A DNA stretch of 64,000 bases, taken from Sphingomonas sp. SCN 67-18 (lineage in GTDB: Bacteria > Pseudomonadota > Alphaproteobacteria > Sphingomonadales > Sphingomonadaceae). A program made the position numbers and the translations under genes. The notes under the pieces were generated by a model that saw nothing but the letters and a program-made list of their open reading frames with translations, ran no database searches and was not told where the DNA came from. The stretch's first letter is position 1, and each line of letters starts with the position of its first letter. The DNA lies in assembly GCF_001724715.1 (NCBI RefSeq), contig NZ_MEFG01000019.1:44357-108356 (forward strand), read 5' to 3'. Positions 35,472 to 45,607 of this stretch are shown in pieces.

Positions 35472-37763
35472 GTGACCGTCCCAGCCCCCACCCTGCCAGC
35501 CCCGTCCCCGAACGACCCCCCCTATCTGCGCGGCCTCAACGACCCGCAGCGTCAGGCGGTGCTGACCACCGAAGGACCGGTACTGGTGCTGGCGGGCGCA
35601 GGCACCGGCAAGACGGCGGCGCTGACCGCGCGGCTGGCCCACCTCATCGCCACCCGGCGCGCCTGGCCGTCCGAAATCCTGGCCGTCACCTTCACCAACA
35701 AGGCCGCGCGCGAGATGCGCGAGCGCGTCGGCCGGATCGTCGGCGAAGCGGTGGAGGGCATGCCCTGGCTCGGCACCTTCCACGCCATCGCCGCCAAGAT
35801 GCTGCGCCGCCATGCCGAGCTGGTCGGCCTGCAGAGCAATTTCACCATCCTCGACACCGACGATCAGCTGCGGCTGATGAAGCAGCTTATCCAGGCCGCC
35901 GACCTCGACGAGAAACGCTGGCCGGCGCGCCAGCTGGGCGGGCTGATCGACAAATGGAAGAATCGCGGGCTGCTGCCGGCGGATGTCGACGCGGGCGAAA
36001 GCGAACTTTACGCCAACGGCCGGGGGCAACAGCTTTACGCCGCCTATCAGGCCCGGCTGCAGGCGCTCAACGCGTGCGATTTCGGCGATCTGCTGCTCCA
36101 CATGCTGACCATATTGAAGCGCGATCGCGACGTGCTGGCCCATTATCAGCAGCGCTTCAAATATATACTGGTCGACGAATATCAGGACACCAACAGCAGC
36201 CAGTATCTCTGGCTCCGCCTGCTCGCGCAGGAGCGCAAGAACATCTGCTGCGTCGGCGATGACGACCAGTCCATCTACAGTTGGCGCGGGGCGGAGGTGG
36301 CCAATATCCTGCGCTTCGAAAAGGATTTCCCCGGCGCCACCATCATCCGGCTCGAACAGAATTACCGGTCGACCCCGCATATCCTGGCGGCCGCCTCCGG
36401 CGTGATCGCGCATAATGGCGGGCGGCTGGGCAAGACGCTGTGGACGGACGAGGCGCAGGGCGACAAGGTTTCCGTGCTGGGCGTGTGGGACGGGCCGGAG
36501 GAAGCGCGCCGGGTGGGCGAGCTGATCGAGGACCATCAGCGTGCGGGCGGATCGCCGAACGACAACGCCATCCTGGTCCGCGCCCAGCACCAGACCCGCG
36601 AGTTCGAGGACCGCTTCATCTCCATCGGCCTGCCCTATCGCATCATAGGCGGCTTCCGCTTCTACGAGCGCGCGGAAATCCGCGATGCGCTGGGCTATCT
36701 GCGGATCGTCAACCAGCCGGCGGACGACCTCGCCTTCGAACGGATCGTCAACGTGCCGAAACGCGGGCTTGGCGACAAGGCGGTGGGCAAGGTCCACCAG
36801 CTCGCCCGGGCTGAGGGCATTCCCCTCTCGCTCGCCGCAGCCCGCATCCTCGACAGCGACGAGCTGACGTCGCAGGCGCGCCGCGCGCTCGGCAATCTCG
36901 TCGGCGATATCGCGCGCTGGCGCGACATGGCGGCCACCCTGCCCCATGCCGAACTGGCCCGGCAGATACTGGACGAATCCGGCTACACCGCGATGCTGCA
37001 GGCCGAACGCACGGCCGAGGCGGCGGGCCGGCTGGAAAATCTCAACGAACTGGTCCGCGCCATGGAGGAATATGAAACCCTCGGCGCGTTTCTCGAGCAT
37101 GTCAGCCTGGTCATGGACAATGATGCGCGGGCCGACGAGCCGAAGGTGACGATCATGACCATCCACGCCGCCAAGGGGCTGGAATATGACCGCGTCTTCC
37201 TGGTCGGCTGGGAAGAAGGCATCTTCCCCTCCCAGCGCGCGCTGGACGAAGGCGGCAATGCCAGCCTGGAGGAGGAACGCCGCCTCGCCTATGTCGCGAT
37301 CACGCGGGCACGGCGCAAGGCCACCATCCTCCACGCCGCCAACCGCCGCATCTACGGGCAATGGACCAGCTCCATCCCGTCCCGCTTCGTCGCGGAACTG
37401 CCAAAGGCGCATATCGACGAACAGAGCAGCCTGTCCGGCGGGGAAAGCCTGTGGCGGGCCAACTGGTCCGACCGGGCCGACCCCTTCGCCAACGTCACGC
37501 GCGGCACCGGGCGCGGCCCGGGCTGGCAGCGCGCGGCGACCACCGGGGCCTATTCCCCCACGCCCTCGCGCGTCATGGAATCGCGGGCAAGCGCGATCAG
37601 CCTGGGCAATAAGGGGCGCAGCGACGTCAGCGTCGGCCTGCGCGTGTTCCACCAGAAATTCGGTTACGGCACCATCGCGGAGATCGAAGGCAACAAGCTG
37701 GAGATCGATTTCGAGCAGGCCGGACGCAAGCGGGTGATGGACAGCTTCGTCACCATCGCCTGA
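35472..37763 (+). CDS. uvrD: UvrD/PcrA-type 3'-5' DNA helicase
   Basis: The SF1 helicase is 763 residues from GTG 35472. Motifs are in order: QRQAVLTTEGPVLVLAGAGTGKT (Q motif and Walker A), VTFTNKAAREMRERV (Ia), VDEYQDTNSSQ (II), VGDDDQSIYSWRGA (III), LEQNYRS (IV), TIHAAKGLEYDRVFLVGWEEGIFPS (V) and VAITRAR (VI). A tudor-like KVRVFHQKFGYGTIAEIEG tail type is present near the end (VFHQKFGYG). It unwinds DNA in excision repair and mismatch repair. A TTG 12 codons upstream is possible but adds unlikely residues. Confidence 0.94.
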   Translation: MTVPAPTLPAPSPNDPPYLRGLNDPQRQAVLTTEGPVLVLAGAGTGKTAALTARLAHLIATRRAWPSEILAVTFTNKAAREMRERVGRIVGEAVEGMPWLGTFHAIAAKMLRRHAELVGLQSNFTILDTDDQLRLMKQLIQAADLDEKRWPARQLGGLIDKWKNRGLLPADVDAGESELYANGRGQQLYAAYQARLQALNACDFGDLLLHMLTILKRDRDVLAHYQQRFKYILVDEYQDTNSSQYLWLRLLAQERKNICCVGDDDQSIYSWRGAEVANILRFEKDFPGATIIRLEQNYRSTPHILAAASGVIAHNGGRLGKTLWTDEAQGDKVSVLGVWDGPEEARRVGELIEDHQRAGGSPNDNAILVRAQHQTREFEDRFISIGLPYRIIGGFRFYERAEIRDALGYLRIVNQPADDLAFERIVNVPKRGLGDKAVGKVHQLARAEGIPLSLAAARILDSDELTSQARRALGNLVGDIARWRDMAATLPHAELARQILDESGYTAMLQAERTAEAAGRLENLNELVRAMEEYETLGAFLEHVSLVMDNDARADEPKVTIMTIHAAKGLEYDRVFLVGWEEGIFPSQRALDEGGNASLEEERRLAYVAITRARRKATILHAANRRIYGQWTSSIPSRFVAELPKAHIDEQSSLSGGESLWRANWSDRADPFANVTRGTGRGPGWQRAATTGAYSPTPSRVMESRASAISLGNKGRSDVSVGLRVFHQKFGYGTIAEIEGNKLEIDFEQAGRKRVMDSFVTIA

Positions 37764-37843
37764 TACGCGCCGCGAGTTTGAATTTATCGCTGTAAAGCAA
37801 GCTGGCGATTGCGCCCTCCGCGCTTCCCCGCCTAGACAGCGGC

Positions 37844-39124
37844 GTGGACAAGCCGGCTCATCCCTTCGCCTTTCGCGATTTCCGTTTTTACTGGACCGCA
37901 CGCCTCTGCGCGACGCTGGGTCAGATGGCGATGGTCATCGTCATCGGCTGGCAGGTTTACGATATCGCGCGCGGCAAGCTGGGCATGACGCCCAAGGAGG
38001 CGGCGCTGCAGCTCGGCCTGGTCGGCGTCGCGCAATTCCTGCCGCTGCTGCTGCTGACGCTGGTCGTCGGTTGGGTGGCGGACCGGGTGGACAGGCGCTG
38101 GATCGCCCGGTCGGCCGTCGCGCTGGAATGCTTCTGCGCGGTGACGCTCGGCTGGCTGAGCGCCACCGATACCATGACCCTGCCGGCGCTGTTCGCGGTC
38201 GCCGCGCTGCTCGGCGTCGCGCGCGCCTTCGCCAGCCCGGCGCTGCAGGCTCTGGCCCCCAATCTGGTGCCCGCCGCGGTGCTGCCCGCCGCCATCGCGA
38301 TGAGCTCGATCGCATGGCAGGGCGGCGCCGTGCTCGGCCCGGCGATGGGCGGCTATCTCTACGCCTGGCACCACGCCATGCCTTATCTGGTCAGCGCCGG
38401 GCTGTTCGGCCTCGCCTTCCTCTCGCTGATGATGATCCGCCCGATCCACCAATCGGCGCTGGGCGCAGCGCGGCCGTGGCAGCAGATGATTGACGGGCTG
38501 CGCTATGTCCGCCGCAACCGGCTGGTGCTGGGTGCGATCTCGCTCGATCTTTTCGCCGTGCTGTTGGGCGGCGCGACGGCGATGCTGCCCATCTACGCCC
38601 GCGACATTTTGAAGGTCGGCGCGGAAGGGCTGGGCCACCTGCGCGCGGCCCCGGCGCTCGGCGCGATGCTGATGGCAGGCTGGTTCGCCTGGCGTCCGCT
38701 CAGGAACAATGTCGGCGTGAAGCTGCTGTTCGGCGTGGGCGTATTCGGCCTTGCCACCATCGCCTTCGGCCTTTCCACCAATATGAACCTGTCGCTGGCG
38801 ATGCTCACCCTGCTGGGCGCGGCGGACATGCTGTCCGTCTATGTCCGCCAGTCGCTGATCCAGATCTACACGCCGGATGCCATGCGCGGCCGCGTCGGCG
38901 CGGTCTCCACCCTGTTCATTTCCGGGTCGAACGAGCTTGGCGAGGCCGAATCCGGCTTCCTCGCCGCGCTGATCGGCCCGGTCGGGGCGGTTGTCGCGGG
39001 CGGCGTCGGCGCGATAATGGTGGCCGCATTGTGGGCGCGCTGGTTCCCGGAACTCAAGAACGCGCGGAGCTTCGCCCCGCCCGAAACGTTGGAAGACATC
39101 CCCGTCAAGGAGGCACGGACATGA
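37844..39124 (+). CDS. MFS transporter of the EntS/MFS_3 type
   Basis: The 426-residue protein has twelve membrane helices. [33 protein letters not shown] is the MFS_3 opening, followed by [12 protein letters not shown] (motif A) and a second A-like [24 protein letters not shown]. This class includes enterobactin exporter EntS, but also many uncharacterised permeases. It starts with GTG, and its stop overlaps the cysK ATG by four bases, so export may be linked with cysteine metabolism (inference). Confidence 0.84.
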   Translation: MDKPAHPFAFRDFRFYWTARLCATLGQMAMVIVIGWQVYDIARGKLGMTPKEAALQLGLVGVAQFLPLLLLTLVVGWVADRVDRRWIARSAVALECFCAVTLGWLSATDTMTLPALFAVAALLGVARAFASPALQALAPNLVPAAVLPAAIAMSSIAWQGGAVLGPAMGGYLYAWHHAMPYLVSAGLFGLAFLSLMMIRPIHQSALGAARPWQQMIDGLRYVRRNRLVLGAISLDLFAVLLGGATAMLPIYARDILKVGAEGLGHLRAAPALGAMLMAGWFAWRPLRNNVGVKLLFGVGVFGLATIAFGLSTNMNLSLAMLTLLGAADMLSVYVRQSLIQIYTPDAMRGRVGAVSTLFISGSNELGEAESGFLAALIGPVGAVVAGGVGAIMVAALWARWFPELKNARSFAPPETLEDIPVKEART

Positions 39125-40041
39125 AGGCTGCATCGATATTGGAAACGATCGGCAACACCCCGCACATCCGGGTCAGCCGGCTGTTCCCGGACGCGGAAGT
39201 GTGGATCAAGTCGGAACGCACCAACCCCGGCGGGTCGATCAAGGACCGGATCGCGCTGGCGATGATCGAGGATGCCGAAAAATCCGGCGCGCTGAAGCCG
39301 GGCGGCACCATTGTCGAGCCGACCAGCGGCAACACCGGCATCGGCCTTGCCATGGTCGCCGCGGTGAAGGGCTACAAGCTGGTTCTCGTCATGCCGGAAT
39401 CGATGTCGGTCGAGCGGCGGCGGCTGATGCTCTCCTACGGCGCGACCTTCGACCTCACCCCCAAGGAAAAGGGAATGAAGGGCGCCATCGAGCGCGCGCT
39501 GCAAATCGTCGCCTCCACCGACAATGCGTGGATGCCCCAGCAGTTCGAAAATCCTGCGAACATCACCGTCCATGCCCGTACGACCGCACAGGAAATATTG
39601 AACGATTTCACCGATTCGCCGATCGACGTCATCATCACCGGCGTCGGCACGGGCGGGCACATCACCGGCGTCGCCGAAATGCTGAAGAAGCATTGGCCCG
39701 CGTTGAAGGTGTTCGCGGTGGAACCCACCCTTTCCCCGGTCATTTCCGGCGGCCAGCCGGGCCCGCACCCCATTCAGGGCATCGGCGCCGGCTTCATCCC
39801 CGCCAACCTGCACACCCAGTCGCTCGACGGGACGATCCAGGTCGAGGCGGCGGACGCCAAGACCATGGCCCGCAGCGCCGCCAGCCGGGAGGGGATGCTG
39901 GTCGGCATCTCGTCCGGCGCGACGCTCGCCGCCATCGCGCAGAAACTGCCGGACCTTCCCGCCGGCAGCCGCGTGCTCGGCTTCAACTATGATACCGGCG
40001 AGCGTTACCTGTCCGTGCCGGATTTCCTGCCGGAAGCCTGA
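39121..40041 (+). CDS. cysK: Cysteine synthase A (O-acetylserine sulfhydrylase)
   Basis: The 306-residue PLP enzyme makes cysteine from O-acetylserine and sulfide. The PLP lysine is in [12 protein letters not shown] near residue 42; [15 protein letters not shown] binds the substrate, [15 protein letters not shown] the PLP phosphate, and SSGATLAAI the C-terminal contacts. Start overlaps the MFS stop (ATGA). The 3' end overlaps the convergent phospholipase D gene by 37 bases. Confidence 0.95.
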   Translation: MKAASILETIGNTPHIRVSRLFPDAEVWIKSERTNPGGSIKDRIALAMIEDAEKSGALKPGGTIVEPTSGNTGIGLAMVAAVKGYKLVLVMPESMSVERRRLMLSYGATFDLTPKEKGMKGAIERALQIVASTDNAWMPQQFENPANITVHARTTAQEILNDFTDSPIDVIITGVGTGGHITGVAEMLKKHWPALKVFAVEPTLSPVISGGQPGPHPIQGIGAGFIPANLHTQSLDGTIQVEAADAKTMARSAASREGMLVGISSGATLAAIAQKLPDLPAGSRVLGFNYDTGERYLSVPDFLPEA

Positions 40042-41501
40042 CGGAAACGCGCCCGCCAGCGCCGGAACAGTCCGCGCTGGCTGAGCGGCTCGAAAAAGCC
40101 GTCGGCATGTTCGGGGTCGAGCAGTTCATTGTCCGCAATGAACGTCTCGACCTCGCCCGGCGCGGAGAGATCCAGCGGGTTGAGCGTCTTGCCATCGCCG
40201 CGCAACGCTTCGATCGCCGCGATCATCGATCCCTTCGCCTCGATCTCCCCGGCCAGCGCCTCGACCGGAACGTCGAGATGCTCGGCAAGCAGCCTCAGCC
40301 GCAGCGCGGCGATGGTAGCCCGCGTTTCCGCGTCATCCGACTCGATGGTCGCGTCGCACTCGCTGTCCAGCCCGAGCGAGCGGTTGTTCATGTTGGACGA
40401 GCCGATACGCAGCACCCGATCATCGACGATCATCAGCTTGGCATGGACGTAGATCGGCTGGCCGCCCGCGGTGGCGGGTGTGTAGATGCGGAAGCGCCTG
40501 CCAGCGTCGCTCTTGCCGATCGCCTGCGCCAGCCGCACCCGCGCCGCGTCCATCGCCACCTGCTCCAGCCATCCGTCCGCCTGCAATGGGCCGATCAGGA
40601 CGATTTCGGGCGGGTCCGGCTCGGCCATGCGTTTGGCGATGGCCTCGCCGATCTTGCGCGAGGTGAAATACTGGTTCTCGGCATAGATGAAGCGTTTCGC
40701 GGACGCGATGAGGTCGAGATACAGCGCCTCGATCTCGCGGATTTCCGGGCAATCCTCGTAAAGCGCGCGGGTGCGGGACAAGGCGACGTCCACGTCCGTG
40801 AAGGTCGGCTCCAGCCCATCGGGCCAGGGGTCTGCCCGGTCCGAAATCGGCTTCAGATCCCGGCCCGTCGCCAGCGCCCAGCGGTCATGGCCCAGTTTCG
40901 ACACCGCCTCCGCCGCCTCGCCGTCCATCATCATCGTCACGTCGTGCCAGGGGCCATAATGCTTGCCGTTCGGCCGCCGCCGCCTCGGCTCCTCGTCACG
41001 GTGCTCCGGCGTGTCCCAGCGGTCGCCCGTCATGTCTATGCCGCCGCACACCGCCAGCGCGCCGTCGATGATGACGATCTTCTGGTGGTGGCTGCATCCC
41101 GGCGGGTGGGCGCTGTCCAGCTTGAAGGTGATCTGCCGCCGCATCGCCCAGCGGATCAGGGTGACGAGGGCCGCGCCGCGAAACAGCATCTTCACCGCCC
41201 CGACATCCCATTTCAATATGTCGATGGCCAGGCGCGGCTTGCGCCGGGACAGGGCGAGCAGGAACGATCCAAGCGTTTCGCCATGTTCCCAGCCGGGGCG
41301 CGTCCGTTCCAGCGGAATGCGCGTATCGAAATCCCAGCCGATCAACAGGATGCGGTGCTCCGCGTTCAGCATGGCCTGGCGGACATGATGAAAATAATCC
41401 GCCGCGTCGACGATTACGGAGACCCGCCCGGCATGGGCGATGTCCAGGCAGTTGCTGCCGGGTTGAAGCACCGATTTCGCATCACCGCCGCCGCCCGCCA
41501 T
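40005..41501 (-). CDS. Phospholipase D-family protein (cardiolipin synthase-like)
   Basis: The 498-residue protein has two HKD motifs: [21 protein letters not shown] near residue 137 and [23 protein letters not shown] near 353, both with the His-x-Lys-x4-Asp set. There is no signal peptide or membrane anchor, unlike ClsA, so it is closer to the soluble PLD proteins. It should transfer or hydrolyse phosphatidyl groups. The extreme C-terminus is Arg-rich. Its 3' end overlaps cysK by 37 bases. Confidence 0.86.
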   Translation of the reverse strand: MAGGGGDAKSVLQPGSNCLDIAHAGRVSVIVDAADYFHHVRQAMLNAEHRILLIGWDFDTRIPLERTRPGWEHGETLGSFLLALSRRKPRLAIDILKWDVGAVKMLFRGAALVTLIRWAMRRQITFKLDSAHPPGCSHHQKIVIIDGALAVCGGIDMTGDRWDTPEHRDEEPRRRRPNGKHYGPWHDVTMMMDGEAAEAVSKLGHDRWALATGRDLKPISDRADPWPDGLEPTFTDVDVALSRTRALYEDCPEIREIEALYLDLIASAKRFIYAENQYFTSRKIGEAIAKRMAEPDPPEIVLIGPLQADGWLEQVAMDAARVRLAQAIGKSDAGRRFRIYTPATAGGQPIYVHAKLMIVDDRVLRIGSSNMNNRSLGLDSECDATIESDDAETRATIAALRLRLLAEHLDVPVEALAGEIEAKGSMIAAIEALRGDGKTLNPLDLSAPGEVETFIADNELLDPEHADGFFEPLSQRGLFRRWRARFRQASGRKSGTDR

Positions 41502-41666
41502 GCCGATACTCCTGCCCGCTGCGCCACGGCGGACTATCGCGCCGAAACGGGCAAGCGTTCAAGCGGCATGATTTTTATGCGATGGCCGGCCGCAGCGGGA
41601 GTGAACTCCGCGCGCCAAGTGCCGTTATAGGCACATGCGGAAACCGGGAAGGACGCGCAAATATCC

Positions 41667-42833
41667 GTGACTGACGGGACAAAGAACAGCAGGCCGGGAT
41701 GGAACCGCTTGCGCCCCCGGCAGCTGTGGCTGGGCGGGCTGGCGGTGCTGCTGCTCTGCGCGGTGGCGGGCGTCGTCCTGTTGCGCGGAGCCGAAGAAAC
41801 TGAGGCCGCGGGGGGCGCCGCCAGGGGCAAGGCCGCCCCGGTCCTCCCCACCACGCCCGTTCCCGCCGTCGAGCCGGTGGAACTGGTTGCGCTCACGCCC
41901 GAGGATGCGGTGAAGATCAACGCCGCCGTGCCTTTCTCCCGCGCGCCCAACCCGGCGGCGCGGCCGCTGCACCTGAAACAGACGGACATCGACCGCAGCC
42001 GCTCCGTCGATTGCCTTGCCGCCGCCGCCTATTATGAAGCGGCAACCGAGGGCGATGACGGCCAGCGCGCCGTTGTCCAGGTGGTGCTGAACCGGCTGCG
42101 CCACCCGGCCTTCCCCAAATCCATCTGCGGCGTCGTGTTCCAGGGGGCGGAGCGCAGCACCGGCTGCCAGTTCACGTTCACCTGCGACGGCTCGCTCGCC
42201 CGCACGCCGTCCGCCGCCGGGTGGAAACGCGCCCGCGAAATCGCCGATTCCGCGCTGAAAGGCCGGGTGTACAAGCCGGTCGGCTATTCCACCCATTATC
42301 ACACCAACTGGGTCGTCCCCTATTGGAGCGAGACGCTGGACAAGGTGGTGGCGGTCGGCACCCACCTGTTCTTCCGCTGGTCGGGCGGCTGGGGACGCCC
42401 GCCTGCGTTTCGGGAAGGCTATGCCGGGGCGGAACCCGCCATCGCGCTGATCGCCCGGCTGTCTCCCGCCCATGCAGGCGACGTCCAGCTGGCGGCGGAC
42501 GGCAGCGTCATCCCGGCCAATGCCTCTGCCGCCGCGAAATCCACCATCTCGGTTTCCGCGAGCGACGACAGCTTCATCCTGCTGCTCGACGCCAAGGCGT
42601 CACCCGCCAGTTTCCCGGCGCTGGCGCTGACGACCTGCGGCACGAGGGATTTCTGCAAGCTGCTCGGCTGGACCGATCCGCACCACGCGCCCAAGGCGCT
42701 GCCGGTCACGCCTGACCAGCACAAGGCGATGTCCTTCAGCTATTTGCGCAACCGCTCAAACGGGTTCGAAAAGCTGCTGTGGAACTGCAAGCAATTCCCC
42801 CGCCCCGACCCCAATCAATGCATGAAGGGTTGA
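41667..42833 (+). CDS. Membrane-anchored SleB-type cell-wall hydrolase
   Basis: The 388-residue protein starts with GTG and a membrane segment (LWLGGLAVLLLCAVAGVVLL, about residues 20-40). A variable Pro/Ala linker leads to a hydrolase_2 (SleB) domain from about residue 110: CLAAAAYYEAATEGDDGQRAVVQVVLNRLRHPAFP contains the conserved Glu, and TGCQFTFTCDG plus STHYHTNWV follow. Such enzymes cut peptidoglycan glycan strands. The C-terminal 130 residues are outside the domain. It may work with the AmpG-type importer in turnover. Confidence 0.86.
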   Translation: MTDGTKNSRPGWNRLRPRQLWLGGLAVLLLCAVAGVVLLRGAEETEAAGGAARGKAAPVLPTTPVPAVEPVELVALTPEDAVKINAAVPFSRAPNPAARPLHLKQTDIDRSRSVDCLAAAAYYEAATEGDDGQRAVVQVVLNRLRHPAFPKSICGVVFQGAERSTGCQFTFTCDGSLARTPSAAGWKRAREIADSALKGRVYKPVGYSTHYHTNWVVPYWSETLDKVVAVGTHLFFRWSGGWGRPPAFREGYAGAEPAIALIARLSPAHAGDVQLAADGSVIPANASAAAKSTISVSASDDSFILLLDAKASPASFPALALTTCGTRDFCKLLGWTDPHHAPKALPVTPDQHKAMSFSYLRNRSNGFEKLLWNCKQFPRPDPNQCMKG

Positions 42834-42843
42834 GCCGAAACCC

Positions 42844-44637
42844 TTAAAAAGCCTCGACCGGCAGCGCCATCAGCGCCTCCGCGCCGCCTTCCAGCTTGCG
42901 GCGCAGCGATCCGGCATCCGGCATGATCCGTTCCGCGAAGAAGCGGGCGGTGATCAGCTTCGCCTCGTTGAAGGCGGCATCGCCCTGCCCGGCATCGACC
43001 AGCGCCTGCGCCGCCGTCGCCAGCTTCAGCCACATCAGGCCGACCGCAACGATACCCATGATGTGCAGATAAGGTACCGCCGCCGCGCCGGCATTATTGG
43101 GGTTGGTGAGGCCGTTCTGCATCAGCCACATCGTCGCGGCCTGCAATTCGCCATTCGCCTTTTCCAGCCGCGCCGCAATGTCGGCCAGCTTCGGATTGGC
43201 CTTGCCTTCGGCCACCGCCTCGCCGACCAGCTTGAAGAAAGCCTGGATCGCGCGGCCGCCGTCCTTGCCCAGCTTGCGGCCGACAAGGTCCATCGCCTGC
43301 ACGCCGTTGGTGCCCTCATAGATCTGGGCGATGCGCGCATCGCGGACATATTGCTCCATCCCCCATTCGCGGATGTAGCCGTGGCCGCCATAGACCTGCT
43401 GGGATGCCGTCGCGATCTGATAGCCCATGTCGGTGCCATAGCCCTTGATCACCGGGGTCAGCAGGCTGATGAGGTCATCCGCCGCCTGGCGCTCCTCCTC
43501 GGTCTGCGCCTTGTGGGACAGATCGACCTGCAGCGCCCCCCACAGGCAGAGCGCGCGAAGCCCCTCGTTCAGCGCGCGGCCTTCCATCAGCATCCGGCGC
43601 ACGTCCGGGTGGACCATCAGCGTATCCGCCTTGGCGTCCGGGTCCGCCGGGCCGGTCAGCGCCCGCCCCTGCCGCCGGTCCTTGGCGTAGGCGACCGCGT
43701 TCTGATAAGCGACCTCGCCGATGCCGAGGCCCTGCAGGCCAACGCCCAGCCGCGCAGCGTTCATCATGATGAACATCGCCGCCAGGCCCTTATTCTCCTC
43801 GCCCACCAGATAGCCGGTGGCCTCGTCATAGTTCATCACGCAGGTGGAATTGGCGTGGATGCCCATCTTGTGCTCGATCGACCCGCACGACACGCCGTTG
43901 CGCGCGCCCAGCGACCCGTCTTCGTTCACCATGAACTTAGGCACGATGAACAGCGAGATGCCCTTCACATTATCGGGCGCGCCGGTCACCTTGGCCAGCA
44001 CCAGATGGATGATGTTCTCGGTCAGGTCATGCTCGCCCGCCGAAATGAAGATCTTGGTGCCACTGATCTTGTAGCTGCCGTCGCCCTGCGGCTCGGCCTT
44101 GGTGCGGATCAGCCCCAGATCGGTGCCGCATTGCGGCTCCGTCAGGTTCATCGTCCCGCTCCACGTGCCGGCGATCATGTTGGGGACGTATTTCGCCTTC
44201 TGCTCGTCCGATCCCTTCACCAGGATCGCCGCCGTCGCCCCCATGGTCAGGCCGTTATACATGCCGAACGCCATGTTGGACGAAATCAGATATTCCTCGA
44301 ACGCGGTCGAGATGACGTGCGGCAGGCCCTGCCCGCCATATTCCGTCGGCCCGGAAAGCGTCGTCCAGCCGCCCGCGACGAACTGGCCGTAAGCATCCTT
44401 GAAACCTTTGGGCGTCGTCACCGACCCGTCGTCATGCCGGGTGCAGCCTTCCTCGTCGCCTGACTGGTTGAGCGGAAACAGCACCTCCGCCGCAAAGCGC
44501 CCGCCCTCGCTCAACACCGCGTCGACGATATCCGGCCCGGCATTCTCGAAACCGGGCAGGTTGGCGTAACGCTCCAGCCCAAGAACATTGTCGAGGATGA
44601 ACCGTGTGTCGCGGATCGGCGGTGAATAGCTGGGCAT
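42844..44637 (-). CDS. Acyl-CoA dehydrogenase, long (DmdC-like) type
   Basis: The 597-residue FAD enzyme belongs to the larger acyl-CoA dehydrogenases with an extra C-terminal domain. The core includes [46 protein letters not shown], the [19 protein letters not shown] stretch and [18 protein letters not shown] with the catalytic Glu. The related DmdC acts on methylmercaptopropionyl-CoA, but most homologues act on medium- or long-chain acyl-CoAs. The 29-codon open frame upstream is not homologous. A MerR regulator precedes it in the same operon. Confidence 0.92.
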   Translation of the reverse strand: MPSYSPPIRDTRFILDNVLGLERYANLPGFENAGPDIVDAVLSEGGRFAAEVLFPLNQSGDEEGCTRHDDGSVTTPKGFKDAYGQFVAGGWTTLSGPTEYGGQGLPHVISTAFEEYLISSNMAFGMYNGLTMGATAAILVKGSDEQKAKYVPNMIAGTWSGTMNLTEPQCGTDLGLIRTKAEPQGDGSYKISGTKIFISAGEHDLTENIIHLVLAKVTGAPDNVKGISLFIVPKFMVNEDGSLGARNGVSCGSIEHKMGIHANSTCVMNYDEATGYLVGEENKGLAAMFIMMNAARLGVGLQGLGIGEVAYQNAVAYAKDRRQGRALTGPADPDAKADTLMVHPDVRRMLMEGRALNEGLRALCLWGALQVDLSHKAQTEEERQAADDLISLLTPVIKGYGTDMGYQIATASQQVYGGHGYIREWGMEQYVRDARIAQIYEGTNGVQAMDLVGRKLGKDGGRAIQAFFKLVGEAVAEGKANPKLADIAARLEKANGELQAATMWLMQNGLTNPNNAGAAAVPYLHIMGIVAVGLMWLKLATAAQALVDAGQGDAAFNEAKLITARFFAERIMPDAGSLRRKLEGGAEALMALPVEAF

Positions 44638-44677
44638 CGAATACTCCGGGAAACGGGAATGTGGGGGCGCAAACGGG

Positions 44678-45109
44678 CTATCTGGACCCGGCTTCGGCTT
44701 CGGCCTTCTCGACCATGGCGACAAAACGCGTCAGTTCGTCGATCGCCGCATCGATATCGACGCGCTGGCTCTGCAGCAGGGCGATTCGCGCGCGGCATTT
44801 CTCGATCGTCACGCGCCGCTGCACGTGGCGGCCGTCGCCGATGTCGTACAGGTCGATCATCTCGCGGATTTCGCTGAGGCTGAATCCGGTGCGCTTGGCG
44901 CGCAAAATCCACGCCAGCCGGGCGCGATCCCGCTTGGTGTAGATGCGCGTCGTGCCGCGCCGGGTGGGGGAAATCAGCCCTTCGTCCTCGTAGAAGCGAA
45001 GCGCCCGGGCGGTCACGCCGAACTCCTCCGACAGGTCGGAGATGCTGTACATATGGCGGTTGCGCGCGTCCGGCGTGTCGACGGTGGCGTCGTGAACGGT
45101 GGTAGACAT
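44678..45109 (-). CDS. MerR-family regulator, LiuR-like
   Basis: The 143-residue regulator has the MerR winged helix ([37 protein letters not shown], about residues 18-55) and a coiled dimerisation region ending in [18 protein letters not shown]. No metal-binding Cys is present, unlike MerR proper. It resembles LiuR-type repressors of branched-chain amino acid and fatty-acid catabolism. The gene lies just upstream of the acyl-CoA dehydrogenase, and a palindromic site 14 bases before its ATG suggests autoregulation. Confidence 0.87.
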   Translation of the reverse strand: MSTTVHDATVDTPDARNRHMYSISDLSEEFGVTARALRFYEDEGLISPTRRGTTRIYTKRDRARLAWILRAKRTGFSLSEIREMIDLYDIGDGRHVQRRVTIEKCRARIALLQSQRVDIDAAIDELTRFVAMVEKAEAEAGSR

Positions 45110-45122
45110 GGACGCAGGATAT

Positions 45123-45144
45123 TTGACGTTCACGTCAACGTCAA
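45123..45144. promoter_or_regulatory. Palindromic operator, LiuR-like, before the MerR gene
   Basis: TTGACGT-TC-ACGTCAA (45123-45138) is a perfect 7-bp inverted repeat around two bases, and a second overlapping copy with one mismatch (45129-45144) follows. This matches the 16-bp TTxACGT-NN-ACGTxAA style of LiuR-type MerR sites. It sits 14 bases before the MerR start and over the hisI stop codon, so it should control the merR-acyl-CoA dehydrogenase operon. Confidence 0.65.
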
Positions 45145-45500
45145 GAGCGGCTGAGCGCCCCGTTTTCGATCCGCCGATAGAAGCAGCTGCGTTCCCCGGT
45201 GTGGCAGGCCGGGCCGGCCGGCTCCGCGCGCAGCCAGACGGCATCCTGATCGCAATCCACCCGCGCTTCAACCACCTTCAGCACATGACCGGATGTTTCG
45301 CCCTTTTTCCAGAGCGATGCGCGGCTGCGCGACCAGAAATGCGCCTCGCCGGACGACAGGGTGAGCGCCAGCGCCTCGGCGTTCATATGCGCGACCATCA
45401 GCACCGTGCCGTCGGCATGGTCGGTGACCACCGCCGTGACCAGCCCGTTCGCGTCATATCTTGGGGCCAGCACGCTGCCCGTTTCCCTGTCCTTGTCCAT
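45141..45500 (-). CDS. hisI: Phosphoribosyl-AMP cyclohydrolase
   Basis: The 119-residue enzyme opens the adenine ring of phosphoribosyl-AMP in histidine synthesis, step three. The domain holds [34 protein letters not shown], the zinc-binding [10 protein letters not shown] and the C-terminal [14 protein letters not shown]. The start at 45500 gives the usual short lead before the domain; an ATG at 45530 would add ten residues. No hisE fusion is present. The stop lies inside the MerR operator. Confidence 0.94.
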   Translation of the reverse strand: MDKDRETGSVLAPRYDANGLVTAVVTDHADGTVLMVAHMNAEALALTLSSGEAHFWSRSRASLWKKGETSGHVLKVVEARVDCDQDAVWLRAEPAGPACHTGERSCFYRRIENGALSRS

Positions 45501-45607
45501 GACGCCGCTTAGCCCGTCCGGCCTTTTCATGACAATGGGGCGACAAACCGAACCGGGGGGCGACAAAAGCAACCGGCCGCCCTATATGCCGGCCGACGCG
45601 ATAGGCG

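Noticed and set aside
35166..37901. 911-codon open frame antisense to the UvrD helicase
   Set aside because: Long antisense frames are common in GC-rich codon-biased DNA. The protein has no family motifs, and the sense strand encodes an intact helicase.
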